Shown: positions 47,925 through 56,197 of the stretch, one piece after another | Numbering within the stretch: the stretch's first letter is position 1 | How the letters are laid out: the number at the start of each line of letters is the position of its first letter | From: Aestuariibacter sp. A3R04 | GTDB taxonomy: Bacteria > Pseudomonadota > Gammaproteobacteria > Enterobacterales > Alteromonadaceae | Length of the DNA stretch: 64,000 bases | NCBI RefSeq assembly: GCF_018860805.1 | Contig: NZ_JAHKQR010000002.1 | Location: forward strand, 124,001 to 188,000 | Direction: 5' to 3' | Translations under genes and position numbers: made by a program | Notes under the pieces: model-generated | The model's database searches: none | What the model was told of the DNA's origin: nothing | What the model saw: only the letters and a program-made list of their open reading frames with translations

Positions 47925-48150
47925 ACGTTTTGCCTTTTAAACTGGCTTTCGAGCTGATGATCATCAGTGAGCCCTGATAAACCTTGATTCTCATGACCAC
48001 ATGAGCTGTTACTATACCTCAACCGGTTTTTCATCACAGAATGAGTGACAATACCTACGCTGCGAAATGAATACTGATACGGGCTGAGATCATGCTGTCA
48101 GCATAGTTGCCAGATGCCTGATAGTAAAGGTTGCAGGCCCCTTGCAACAC
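47925..48150. other. Intergenic region between TPR gene and methyltransferase
   Basis: About 225 nt without a credible gene. It carries a perfect 14-bp palindrome, CTGATGATCATCAG (47954-47967), about 30 nt upstream of the methyltransferase start on its promoter side. This is a possible operator. A GTTGCA/TGCAAC hairpin (48130-48148) lies next to the TPR-gene terminator. Confidence 0.45.
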
Positions 48151-48180
48151 AAAAAAACCGGTTTCACTAACCGGCTTTTA
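48151..48180 (-). terminator. Terminator of the TonB-machine operon
   Basis: ACCGGTT and AACCGGC pair around a short loop. On the minus strand the stem ends in seven T's (+ strand A-run 48151-48157). It lies about 53 nt after the stop of the TPR gene. Confidence 0.88.
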
Positions 48181-48232
48181 TTGTTGCACAACGCGTTGAA
48201 TCTAACCACACAAAACGCGCCTTAGGCGACGT

Positions 48233-49546
48233 CTATATGTCAGCTTGTAAGCGCTCTTTCTGAGTTTTCTCAGTCGCGACAAAGCGCTTCCACTGCTGTG
48301 CCATTGCCTTGCTCTTCTGATGCTTTTCAGCTTCGGCTAACTCATTGAGCGCAAGGGCATACTGCTTTTTATTGTAAAGCGCCATGCCTTTAATCAGATG
48401 TACAATACCGGGATTTCTCAGATCGCCTTTTTGCACCGCGTTATCTGCCGCGCTTATGGCCTCGTCCCAACGCTCCGCATTAAGCAGAATTTGAGCAAGC
48501 TGAGCGTCCAGTTCCCCATCTTCAGACATTTCAGCTGCAGATTGCATAGCGGGAATGGCCTTATCCTGCTCCTTGGCCAGCGTCCAGCTTTGCCCCAGAA
48601 AACGAAGGTTGCGCAGGTTTTTCTCTAGCGTGCCTTGTTCCATAGCCTGTTCCATCAGCAATGCACCTTTATATGGAACCTTGTGGTAATAGTACAGCTG
48701 AGCGAGGTTAAAGATATCGGCCGGCGACTCGATATAACCTCGCTGGTACGCCGATTCCATAATCGCTAACTGCTTGCGCTCTTCCCCTAACTCACCGTAC
48801 ATGCCTGCCAGTTGGATCCAGTACTTGGGTTCATCAAACAGTTTTACCAGTTTTATAAGCACATTTTTGACTTTTTCCGGCTGTTTTAGCTCGTAGTAAA
48901 TGGCACGTTGCAAAATCAGCCAGTTTTCGTCGGGGATCATCCCTTCTGCTTCGTGATCAGCTATGGCTTTCGCTATGAACGGTTCTGCCTTCGCGTAATC
49001 TTTGTTTTGGTAGTAAGCCTGGGCTTTCAGAATAAGATTTTTCGGCGGCACAGGGCCAGGATTCAGTGCTTCCCAACGTTCGAGATACTGAATACTCTTA
49101 TCGTAATTGCCCTGCATAAGGTTGAGCTGCGCCAGACTAAACAAGGTCGTCATCTCAAACTTTTCAGGTATGGGTTGCTGTTCTACCACTTGGGCAAAGG
49201 AATCCAGCGCTTTGTCGTACTGCTCAGCGTTGTAGTAGATGAAACCGTAAAAGTTATACATCATGGCCCGTTCATAGCTATTCATGGAATCCATTTTGTC
49301 TTCCACTTCGCTGAGGATTTCTATTGCTTCGTCAATCTTGTCCTCATCGGCAGCAGCCTGGGCTCGAGCAAGTTGCTCGTAGACCTTCGAACGCAATGTA
49401 GGCACTTTACGGGTTTTCTTATCACTGGCTTTCACTTCCTGCGCCTGAACACTGGTTGATACCAGTGCAACTGATATACAAGACACCAGTAAAGCAGCGG
49501 AAAGGGAAACCGCAGAGAGTAAACGTGTAGATAATATCATGCTCAT
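48233..49546 (-). CDS. TPR-repeat periplasmic protein of the TonB system
   Basis: A 437-residue protein with a signal peptide (..SAVSLSAALLVSCISVALVSTSVQAQ) and a body of tetratricopeptide-like repeats, such as AMMYNFYGFIYYNAEQYDKALDSF and TTLFSLAQLNLMQGNYDKSIQYLERW. TPR proteins are scaffolds. It closes the DUF3450-TtpC-ExbB-ExbD-TonB operon, 5 nt after tonB, a place where TonB2-type clusters of Vibrio, Shewanella and Alteromonas often carry such a protein. Its role may be to assist energised uptake. Confidence 0.85.
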   Translation of the reverse strand: MSMILSTRLLSAVSLSAALLVSCISVALVSTSVQAQEVKASDKKTRKVPTLRSKVYEQLARAQAAADEDKIDEAIEILSEVEDKMDSMNSYERAMMYNFYGFIYYNAEQYDKALDSFAQVVEQQPIPEKFEMTTLFSLAQLNLMQGNYDKSIQYLERWEALNPGPVPPKNLILKAQAYYQNKDYAKAEPFIAKAIADHEAEGMIPDENWLILQRAIYYELKQPEKVKNVLIKLVKLFDEPKYWIQLAGMYGELGEERKQLAIMESAYQRGYIESPADIFNLAQLYYYHKVPYKGALLMEQAMEQGTLEKNLRNLRFLGQSWTLAKEQDKAIPAMQSAAEMSEDGELDAQLAQILLNAERWDEAISAADNAVQKGDLRNPGIVHLIKGMALYNKKQYALALNELAEAEKHQKSKAMAQQWKRFVATEKTQKERLQADI

Positions 49547-49551
49547 ATTAT

Positions 49552-50160
49552 TTATCCGTCAATCTGGAAGGTGATACGGTTCTGCACACCAGACACTTCT
49601 GTGGCTTCACCATTGACAACCCGGGGCTTGTATTTGAACTTCATAGCGGCATCCATTGCAGCCTGTTCAAATATTCCCTGAGGGTTCGCTTCCACAACAA
49701 TAGGGTCACGGACTGTACCTAGTTTGGTTACTGTAAACTCAACAATAACAAAACCTTCTATTCCCCGTTGTAATGCACGTCGTGGGTACACTGGTGCTAC
49801 TTTGACAATGGGCAGATATTCTCCGTCACCAGATTCCAGGGCTAAACCGCCATCCAATGCGACTTCTGCGCCAACGTCTCCGCCGAAGTTCATGGAGGTA
49901 CCGGACGCATCCGGAGAGGGTGAGTCCATTTGCGGTTGACTCATTTGAGGCGGTGGCTCTTTCGGTGGGGGTGGCTTGCGAGGTTTGCGGTCTTTTTGCT
50001 CGACCGTTTCCTCTTTTTTAACCCTTACGAAGTCAAGCACACTGCCTTTTGGTGGCTCTGTTAACGCGCTGCCGCCCATCTTGATAAGGGATTGCATCAA
50101 GAAGAACAGGCCCAGCGTAATGGCCAGCGAAATGACAAATGCGATGATAAATCGTGGCAT
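49552..50160 (-). CDS. TonB-family energy transducer (TonB2 type)
   Basis: A 202-residue TonB. It has one N-terminal membrane helix (IIAFVISLAITLGLFFLMQSLI), a short proline/lysine spacer (RKPRKPPPPKEPPPQ, ~58-75), and a C-terminal TonB domain with VYPRRALQRGIEGFVIVEFTVTKLG and the C-terminal beta-strand. The short length is typical of TonB2-type proteins that work with TtpC. It couples the ExbBD proton motor to outer-membrane receptors. It starts 3 nt after exbD. Confidence 0.92.
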   Translation of the reverse strand: MPRFIIAFVISLAITLGLFFLMQSLIKMGGSALTEPPKGSVLDFVRVKKEETVEQKDRKPRKPPPPKEPPPQMSQPQMDSPSPDASGTSMNFGGDVGAEVALDGGLALESGDGEYLPIVKVAPVYPRRALQRGIEGFVIVEFTVTKLGTVRDPIVVEANPQGIFEQAAMDAAMKFKYKPRVVNGEATEVSGVQNRITFQIDG

Positions 50161-50163
50161 GGC

Positions 50164-50571
50164 TTATGGCTCTTGTGCTGCGATTGAAACTTCGTATACG
50201 CCTGCCGAGCGGGAGGCATCCATCACTTTAATCAGTGTATCTGTGGTAGCTTTCTGGTCTGCCTGAATAACCACAGTGCCCTGTGGGTTTTCAGCGTGCA
50301 GACGCTCGATGTTCGCCTGTACCGCGCGTACATCAACTCGGCGCTTATTAATCCAGATTTCACCCGTGTCAGATATAGCGATAAGAATGTTTGCTCGATC
50401 CTGCTTAACCGCTGTTGCCGCTTCAGGACGGTTAACATCAATACCTGCTTCTTTTACAAACGAGGCGGTTACAATGAAGAAGATAAGCATGATAAACACC
50501 ACGTCCAGCATGGGTGTCATATCAATTGTTGCTTCTTCTTCGTCTATCAGATTTTGAAAATGCTGCTTCAT
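50164..50571 (-). CDS. exbD: ExbD-like biopolymer transport protein
   Basis: A 135-residue ExbD/TolR protein with one membrane helix (DMTPMLDVVFIMLIFFIVTASFV) that contains the essential aspartate in MLDVVFIML, and a periplasmic domain. It forms the proton channel with ExbB. It starts 23 nt after exbB in the same operon. Confidence 0.94.
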   Translation of the reverse strand: MKQHFQNLIDEEEATIDMTPMLDVVFIMLIFFIVTASFVKEAGIDVNRPEAATAVKQDRANILIAISDTGEIWINKRRVDVRAVQANIERLHAENPQGTVVIQADQKATTDTLIKVMDASRSAGVYEVSIAAQEP

Positions 50572-50594
50572 AATAGGTTTCCTGACAGAAAGGC

Positions 50595-51119
50595 CTAGCC
50601 TTTGCGATCAATAATCAAGGCGTCTTCTAAGTGCGTGCGCTCTGTTTTAACCATGCGGTTTAACCAGGTAGAGGCAAACACCCCTGACAACGCTCCTACC
50701 ATACCCGCCATTGTCGGGATGGTGGCTTTCGACACACCAGATGCCATAGAGCGGGCGTTACCCGAGCCTGAAATGGCCATTACATCAAATACTTCAATCA
50801 TACCGGTTACGGTACCCATCAAGCCAAGCAGTGGACACAGTGCCACCAGCGCCTGAATAATGGGGATGCTACCCTGTAACCGTATGGTCAGACCGGAAAT
50901 CGTCTTCTGGCGAATTTGCGCTGCAAACCAGGAAGAGCGATCCTGACGGGCTTTCCAGCTCGCCACGGCCTGCTTTTTGAAGTTTTTGTGCCAGATCAGC
51001 AGGTACATCGCACGCTCGAGAATAAGTAACCACATGATAAATATCAGCAGACCGATGACCAGGAGTACCTGGCCTCCTGTCTCTGTAAAATCACGTATGG
51101 CTTCGAGAAATGCGATCAT
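50595..51119 (-). CDS. exbB: ExbB-like MotA/TolQ/ExbB proton channel protein
   Basis: A 174-residue ExbB of the short TonB2 class with three membrane helices and the conserved block ALCPLLGLMGTVTGMIEVFDVMA. It is the motor partner of ExbD and TonB. A second, larger family member (TtpC) is encoded 3 nt upstream, as in known TonB2 clusters. Confidence 0.93.
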   Translation of the reverse strand: MIAFLEAIRDFTETGGQVLLVIGLLIFIMWLLILERAMYLLIWHKNFKKQAVASWKARQDRSSWFAAQIRQKTISGLTIRLQGSIPIIQALVALCPLLGLMGTVTGMIEVFDVMAISGSGNARSMASGVSKATIPTMAGMVGALSGVFASTWLNRMVKTERTHLEDALIIDRKG

Positions 51120-51122
51120 GGC

Positions 51123-52487
51123 TTAGCCCCGCTCAGCGCGCTCTGCGATAACACCAGACGCCTGCTCCTGCAGCACGTACACGATATTCTTACTACGGGT
51201 ATTGAGCATGGCGTAGAGCAATGTCATAGGAATTGCGACAACCAGACCAAGTACCGTAGTGACCAATGCGGTAGAAATACCACCAGCCATCAGTTTTGGG
51301 TCACCGGTACCAAACAAGGTAATTGCCTGGAAGGTGTTGATCATACCGGTTACTGTACCCAACAAACCCATCAGCGGTGCAACAACCGAAATAATCTTGA
51401 TAATGGTAAGATTGCGTCCAAGTTTAGGAACTTCCCCGAGAATGGCTTCAGTCAGGTGCAGTTCCAGCGCTTCCACATCAGCCTTAGGGTAATCTTCACG
51501 CACTTTCAACACGCGACCTAGCGGGTTGTCAGTTTTGATTTCTTTACTCTTCAGTTGCTTGTTCACTTTGCTGTTGATGAGTGTCAGGCTAATTAGCCGC
51601 TCCAACGCCAACAGTAAACCGATAGCACCCACAATGAGAATGATGTAACCCACTTCACCGCCCTGCTCAACACGCTCTTTCAAGTCGGGAGCCTGAACGA
51701 GGAGGCCAAGAATAGAACCACCTGTAGGGTCGATACCGAATTGTACGAGGTCGCCATTTGACGCTTGAAGCTCAGCGGCAGAGCTGCCGTAGCGGTCAGC
51801 AGGCTGACGAATAAGTTCAGCTACTGTGCCTGTGATGCCGTTGAAATCCAGATACTTGCCGTCAGAAACCAACGCGAATGGTCCTACGCGAACCACGTCT
51901 TTATTGACTTTCTGGCCACCCGCTTCAACGACAGAAGTGTTAAAAATCGTTACCTTGCCCGATTCGGTCATTTCCCGCTGAATTTCAAACCATACCCGCT
52001 CAATTTCTTCAATTGAGGCCAGTTTGGAGCTCTTGCCCATTTCCTGTGCCATATTGTCAAGAAAATCAGCACGTCCGGGAATTTGCGCAGAAACTACTGA
52101 GTTCTGGAATTTACTCTTAGTGTCGCCAGCTACCTGCTGAAGTACACCAAACAGTTCTTTTAACGAACCCAAGCGCGTGTCCAGCGCCTGATTTAAATCA
52201 GCCAGCTTAAACTCGTTTTCTTCGAACTGGGTTTCCAATGCCTCTGAATTAGCCAGCATCTGGTCACGCTTTTTGCGAGTATCAGCAAGAATTTGATCCT
52301 GCTGCGCGCGTTGTTGTATGAAGTTCTGTTCCCGCTGTTTATTTTGTTGAGACTGTGCAAACTGCCCTTCTTCAAGCTGCTTTAAGAGGGCGTCCAAATC
52401 CAGCGCGCGCTCATTTTCCGCTACCGCGCCGAAGCTCAATGTTGCCGCGGTTAGACCTGCCGCGAGCCATTTAATTTGTTTAAACAT
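51123..52487 (-). CDS. TtpC-like protein (ExbB domain with long periplasmic N-terminus)
   Basis: A 454-residue protein, started at ATG 52487 with AGAGG 8 nt upstream. It has a signal peptide (..WLAAGLTAATLSFGAVAE), a long coiled-coil periplasmic part (~25-280), and a C-terminal MotA/TolQ/ExbB domain with three helices and the APLMGLLGTVTGMINTFQAI block. This matches TtpC, the fourth component required by TonB2 systems of Vibrio for receptor energisation. It follows DUF3450 with a 12-nt gap. Confidence 0.9.
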   Translation of the reverse strand: MFKQIKWLAAGLTAATLSFGAVAENERALDLDALLKQLEEGQFAQSQQNKQREQNFIQQRAQQDQILADTRKKRDQMLANSEALETQFEENEFKLADLNQALDTRLGSLKELFGVLQQVAGDTKSKFQNSVVSAQIPGRADFLDNMAQEMGKSSKLASIEEIERVWFEIQREMTESGKVTIFNTSVVEAGGQKVNKDVVRVGPFALVSDGKYLDFNGITGTVAELIRQPADRYGSSAAELQASNGDLVQFGIDPTGGSILGLLVQAPDLKERVEQGGEVGYIILIVGAIGLLLALERLISLTLINSKVNKQLKSKEIKTDNPLGRVLKVREDYPKADVEALELHLTEAILGEVPKLGRNLTIIKIISVVAPLMGLLGTVTGMINTFQAITLFGTGDPKLMAGGISTALVTTVLGLVVAIPMTLLYAMLNTRSKNIVYVLQEQASGVIAERAERG

Positions 52488-52499
52488 GATCATTACCTC

Positions 52500-53258
52500 T
52501 TAGTCCGTGATCGCTACAGGCAGCATTAACAGGTCTGGCGCCAACTGTTTCTTGGCCATACGCAGACCTTTTGTGATCTGTGTACGATAACTGCTGTCCA
52601 GCTCTTCCCACTGACGTGTCTGCTTGTTCCAAACGCCTTGACTGCTTGCATCACGTGTTTGGTAAATCAGCGCTGTACGACCCAAGCGCAAGAATTCAAC
52701 ATCGCGCTCAGAACCGTCAATTTTGTGAATACCGCTGTATGCTTCCATTGTGCGGCCGTAATCCATTTCAACCTGATAGGCTTCCATAACGCGGCGGAAC
52801 TTCTCTGAAGGCGATACGTCTGCACGATCCATCATAGATTTGAGATCTTCAATACGTTTGCTGCGCTCTTCTGGCAAGAAAGGCACGTCCAAGGCAACAA
52901 ACTGCTCCAGACCATCAATCATGCGAATCATCAAAGGCGTAATCTGACGCTCGATAACGGAAACTTCATCAATTGAAGCGTTCAGATCAGCCATTTCCTG
53001 TTCCTGGTTGGCAATCTGTTTACGAAGCTGGTTGTTGTAAACTTCCAGACCTTCGATTTCCTTATTCAAGGTTTTGAACGCCTGGAGTTTGTTATCGATT
53101 TGGTCAGCGATGTTGTTAATTTTGTCTTGTGACTTAGCCGCACTTTCATTAATTTTTGCAGCCTCATCGACAACGGGTTTCAAGACATTATCGTCTTGTG
53201 CCATGGCGGAAGTGGCCGTCAGGGCACTCGCCAGCAGCAACGAGTTGAAAAGCTTCAT
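52500..53258 (-). CDS. DUF3450 periplasmic coiled-coil protein
   Basis: A 252-residue protein with a signal peptide (MKLFNSLLLASALTATSAMAQ), a long coiled coil (~30-110, IADQIDNKLQAFKTLNKEIEGLEVYNNQL) and a helical C-terminal part. It belongs to DUF3450, which is nearly always found beside ttpC-exbB-exbD-tonB2. It likely works as a periplasmic partner of TtpC. It is the first gene of the operon, behind a Pho-box-like promoter at 53335. Confidence 0.88.
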   Translation of the reverse strand: MKLFNSLLLASALTATSAMAQDDNVLKPVVDEAAKINESAAKSQDKINNIADQIDNKLQAFKTLNKEIEGLEVYNNQLRKQIANQEQEMADLNASIDEVSVIERQITPLMIRMIDGLEQFVALDVPFLPEERSKRIEDLKSMMDRADVSPSEKFRRVMEAYQVEMDYGRTMEAYSGIHKIDGSERDVEFLRLGRTALIYQTRDASSQGVWNKQTRQWEELDSSYRTQITKGLRMAKKQLAPDLLMLPVAITD

Positions 53259-53328
53259 ACATTCAAACCTTACTGTTAAAAGAAATCGGCAGGTGCCGAC
53301 AATAAAAATTCTGCGCGTAGGATAGAAA

Positions 53329-53352
53329 GTTTCCGTGACAGTTTTATTACAT
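53329..53352 (-). promoter_or_regulatory. Pho-box-like promoter of the TonB-machine operon
   Basis: On the minus strand ATGTAAT-AAAA-CTGTCAC (53352-53335) fits the Pho box pattern of two CTGTCAT-like 7-mers at 11-nt spacing (11 of 14 positions). It is followed by 10 nt and a -10-like TATCCT (53324-53319 region). Its plus-strand form shares GTGACAGTTTTATTA with the same-type site before phoB (62354). Matches were made by eye. Confidence 0.6.
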
Positions 53353-53395
53353 AACTGTCATATTTCCATTGTCATAATTAGTGTTAGAACGAATA

Positions 53396-53424
53396 GAAAA
53401 AGAGCCGCATCAGCGGCTCTTTTC
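53396..53424 (-). terminator. Terminator after the TonB-dependent receptor gene
   Basis: AAAAGAGCCGC (53398-53408) and GCGGCTCTTTT (53413-53423) form a perfect 11-bp stem with a 4-nt loop and a T-run on the minus strand. It sits just after the receptor stop and separates it from the TonB-machine operon. Confidence 0.92.
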
Positions 53425-53430
53425 GAGTTT

Positions 53431-56073
53431 TTAGAAATCGTAGCGATACGACAAACTAAAGGCTGTGCCCCGTGTTTCACTTCGAAGAAGTGTGTCCTCA
53501 AACTCAATTTTCTTTTCCTGATCAAGCATATTCTGAACTTTTAATGTGACAGTGGTATTAAAATCAGGATAGTACTTATAGACCAGGTCCAGAGAGTGGA
53601 AAGGTTGCTCAAAGCTGTCATCGAAAAAGTCGATACCAGGAATGAGGATCCTTGGGCCAAACACGTTGTAGACCAAAGAGGCGGAGTGCTCGCCGTTATC
53701 GGAATCATAACCCAACTGCATGTTAACCACATACTTGGAGTGGCCGGTAAGCCTACGCTCCGTGTTTGTAATTGCAGCTGAGACGCCAGTTTGTTCAACG
53801 ATTTTCTGGAAGTCGAGCTGAATTTCAGAATCAGACAAGGTCACGTTTCCGGAAAGGAAGAGGTTGTCCCAAACGCCGTCCCCGAACACTTCCAGGCCCT
53901 GTAAAAACTCAATCTCCACACCGTACAACTCACCAGATTCAGCATTGGCAATACGCACTAATGGCGGACCATCCTGTGCAGGCGACTGCACTGATTCAAT
54001 AGGGTCGGTCATGTCTTTGTAGAACAAACCTACAGACAGGTTGTTACCCGCTTCACGATACCACTCCCAACGAACGTCGTAGTTCTTAATGGCAGTGGTG
54101 CGGATACCTGGCGTACCGCCTATAGGAAACTCGGTTAGTGGATCGATATAAGTCGCAGAAGACACTTCACGCAAATCTGGCCGCACTACGGTTTCACCGT
54201 AGCTAAACCTGAGCTGCATATCGTTTTCCATAAAATAAGTCAGGGCCAACGCGGGGTATAAATCATCTTCCTGGAATGCCAGTTGCAATCTGTCTTCATC
54301 GTCCGCGATATCAATCTGATTGGTACGGGGGTCAAAAGGCACAACCGCCTGACGGAAGTCTTCGTAACGAACACCACCGCTTATGCGCCATTTGTTATCA
54401 AAGAACAAATCAGCTTCGAAATAATAAGCATCTACTTTTTGCGCAGCAGCGTAATCATCACCGGCAATTGTTGTATCTCGAAGAATGGGCACATTAGTAA
54501 AGGTTGCACTATCCAGTACGCTGTCACTAACGATATCAGCAAATTGAGAACCTACAAGGTCATCACTGGATTCAAAAGCACGGGTATTAACGTCGAAACG
54601 GCGGTTTTCAGCATTACGGAACTTGCTCATGAAGTTACCACCTGCTTTGAACTCCATTTCCCACTTGTCTATGGTGTAAGGGAGATTGAAGTTATAACCA
54701 TAATTTTCTACGCGATCGTGCAGTTCCTGGAAAGTATAACGAGCAGCAGTGAATGAGTTACTCAAACTGCTTTCCGTTTCCTTGTCATAAATGCCGTCTA
54801 GATTGTCATCTTCCAGCAAGAATAAAGCATTCATATTCCCAGGTGCATCACGTAGCGAGCGCCCCAGTGAATATTTCCAGTCAAAGCCTAAAAACCCTAG
54901 CTCAGGGAATGTGTGCGTTCCGCGGACCTGATTGGTAAACAACTTACGCTCTTCGTATTGAATGTTGTATTCACGAATTCGCTGGTTATCAGACAAAGTT
55001 ATGTTTGCGGTATTACCAACACGCTCCTGAATTTGATCGCGGGTGTCGTTCAGTACCACTACGCTATAGTCGATACGGTGTTGACGATTATAATCAATAC
55101 CCACATTCAATAAAGTTGACCATTTCACTGACGCTTCTGTGGTATCTACTTCATCGAAAAAACGCACCATGCGAATTTCGTCGCCATTGCGAAGTGGTTG
55201 TTCACCGATATACTCTTCAGATACGTCTGTGTCTTTGTTATAGCCGACAGAAGCGAGAAAACCAAAGCGCCAATCGTCGTTGTAATCAAAACTGTTACCC
55301 AAAGACAGATTTGCACCGAAATCCGGACCAACGCTTTCAAGGCGTGGGTCGTAATCGCGATTTACGTCCTTCAGTAGGCTGACAGCTTCGTCCTGAGATA
55401 AGTTATCAAGAAAGTTTTTCTCGTCCCAACGTTCGGCGATAGAAGCGGGAACCGCACGGGTACCATCGTCTTCGCCCATCCAATCATCACTGCCACCTGA
55501 ATATGTATAGGCGTCGTCGAAATTATTCGTGTTTGAACCAATACTGCCCTGCATGTTGAAAACAAAATCAGACGGGATGGTTTTAAGTCGAATATCTACG
55601 TTACCACCACCAAAGGAAGCAGGCATAGAAGGCGAATAAGACTTCTGTACAGACAAGCTTTCAATAATGGAAGCAGGGAACAAATCCAGTGGTATAACGT
55701 TTCGCGTTGGGTCAGGGCTTGGTACGGCCAACCCATTTAACTGTGTTGATGAGTAACGCTCACCAAGACCACGTACATAAATAAACTTGCCATCTACCAG
55801 AGTCAAACCGGTCACACGACGCAATGCTGATGCAGCGTCCGAGTCACCAGTACGGGAAATTTGTTCCGCACCCATAATATCAGCAACGAAGGCCTGGTTT
55901 TTACGTTCTTCCATAACGGCGGTTGCCGTTCCTTTTAATCGGGTTCCTGTTGCAACCACTTCCTCTATGACATCTTCTTCCTGGGCGATTGCAGGTGCAG
56001 CAGTGGCTGCAACAGAAGCCAAAATGGCAAGGCTAAGTGGTTTAAGCGGAAACCTGTTTGCAGGCTTTTTCAT
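53431..56073 (-). CDS. TonB-dependent receptor of the Pho-linked cluster
   Basis: An 880-residue receptor, started at ATG 56073 (MKKPANRFPLKPL) because GAGG lies 7-8 nt upstream. It has a signal peptide (..LAILASVAATAAPAIAQ), a TonB-box-like EVVATGTR, a plug (ALRRVTGLTLVDGKFIYVRGLGERYSSTQLNG), and a barrel ending ..AFSLSYRYDF. It belongs to the large, substrate-unassigned group with the SSTQLNGLAVPSPDP plug. It follows the duplicated beta-helix lipoprotein gene by 124 nt, and the TonB machinery lies downstream. Confidence 0.92.
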   Translation of the reverse strand: MKKPANRFPLKPLSLAILASVAATAAPAIAQEEDVIEEVVATGTRLKGTATAVMEERKNQAFVADIMGAEQISRTGDSDAASALRRVTGLTLVDGKFIYVRGLGERYSSTQLNGLAVPSPDPTRNVIPLDLFPASIIESLSVQKSYSPSMPASFGGGNVDIRLKTIPSDFVFNMQGSIGSNTNNFDDAYTYSGGSDDWMGEDDGTRAVPASIAERWDEKNFLDNLSQDEAVSLLKDVNRDYDPRLESVGPDFGANLSLGNSFDYNDDWRFGFLASVGYNKDTDVSEEYIGEQPLRNGDEIRMVRFFDEVDTTEASVKWSTLLNVGIDYNRQHRIDYSVVVLNDTRDQIQERVGNTANITLSDNQRIREYNIQYEERKLFTNQVRGTHTFPELGFLGFDWKYSLGRSLRDAPGNMNALFLLEDDNLDGIYDKETESSLSNSFTAARYTFQELHDRVENYGYNFNLPYTIDKWEMEFKAGGNFMSKFRNAENRRFDVNTRAFESSDDLVGSQFADIVSDSVLDSATFTNVPILRDTTIAGDDYAAAQKVDAYYFEADLFFDNKWRISGGVRYEDFRQAVVPFDPRTNQIDIADDEDRLQLAFQEDDLYPALALTYFMENDMQLRFSYGETVVRPDLREVSSATYIDPLTEFPIGGTPGIRTTAIKNYDVRWEWYREAGNNLSVGLFYKDMTDPIESVQSPAQDGPPLVRIANAESGELYGVEIEFLQGLEVFGDGVWDNLFLSGNVTLSDSEIQLDFQKIVEQTGVSAAITNTERRLTGHSKYVVNMQLGYDSDNGEHSASLVYNVFGPRILIPGIDFFDDSFEQPFHSLDLVYKYYPDFNTTVTLKVQNMLDQEKKIEFEDTLLRSETRGTAFSLSYRYDF

Positions 56074-56135
56074 TGTAAACCTCGTGGAAAAGCGTTCTTT
56101 CATGGCAGCGGGAGATCCTGCTGCCCGTAATACTT

Positions 56136-56174
56136 AAAAAGCAAGCACGCCACTTCATACTGCAACGTGCTTGC
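56136..56174 (-). terminator. Hairpin between lipoprotein and receptor genes
   Basis: GCAAGCACG (56141-56149) and CGTGCTTGC (56166-56174) form a 9-bp stem with a 16-nt loop, followed on the minus strand by TTTTT. It may partly stop transcription, giving more lipoprotein mRNA than receptor mRNA. The large loop makes it weaker than the other terminators here. Confidence 0.6.
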
Positions 56175-56197
56175 TTGCCAGGTGAGATGTGGAGTGA

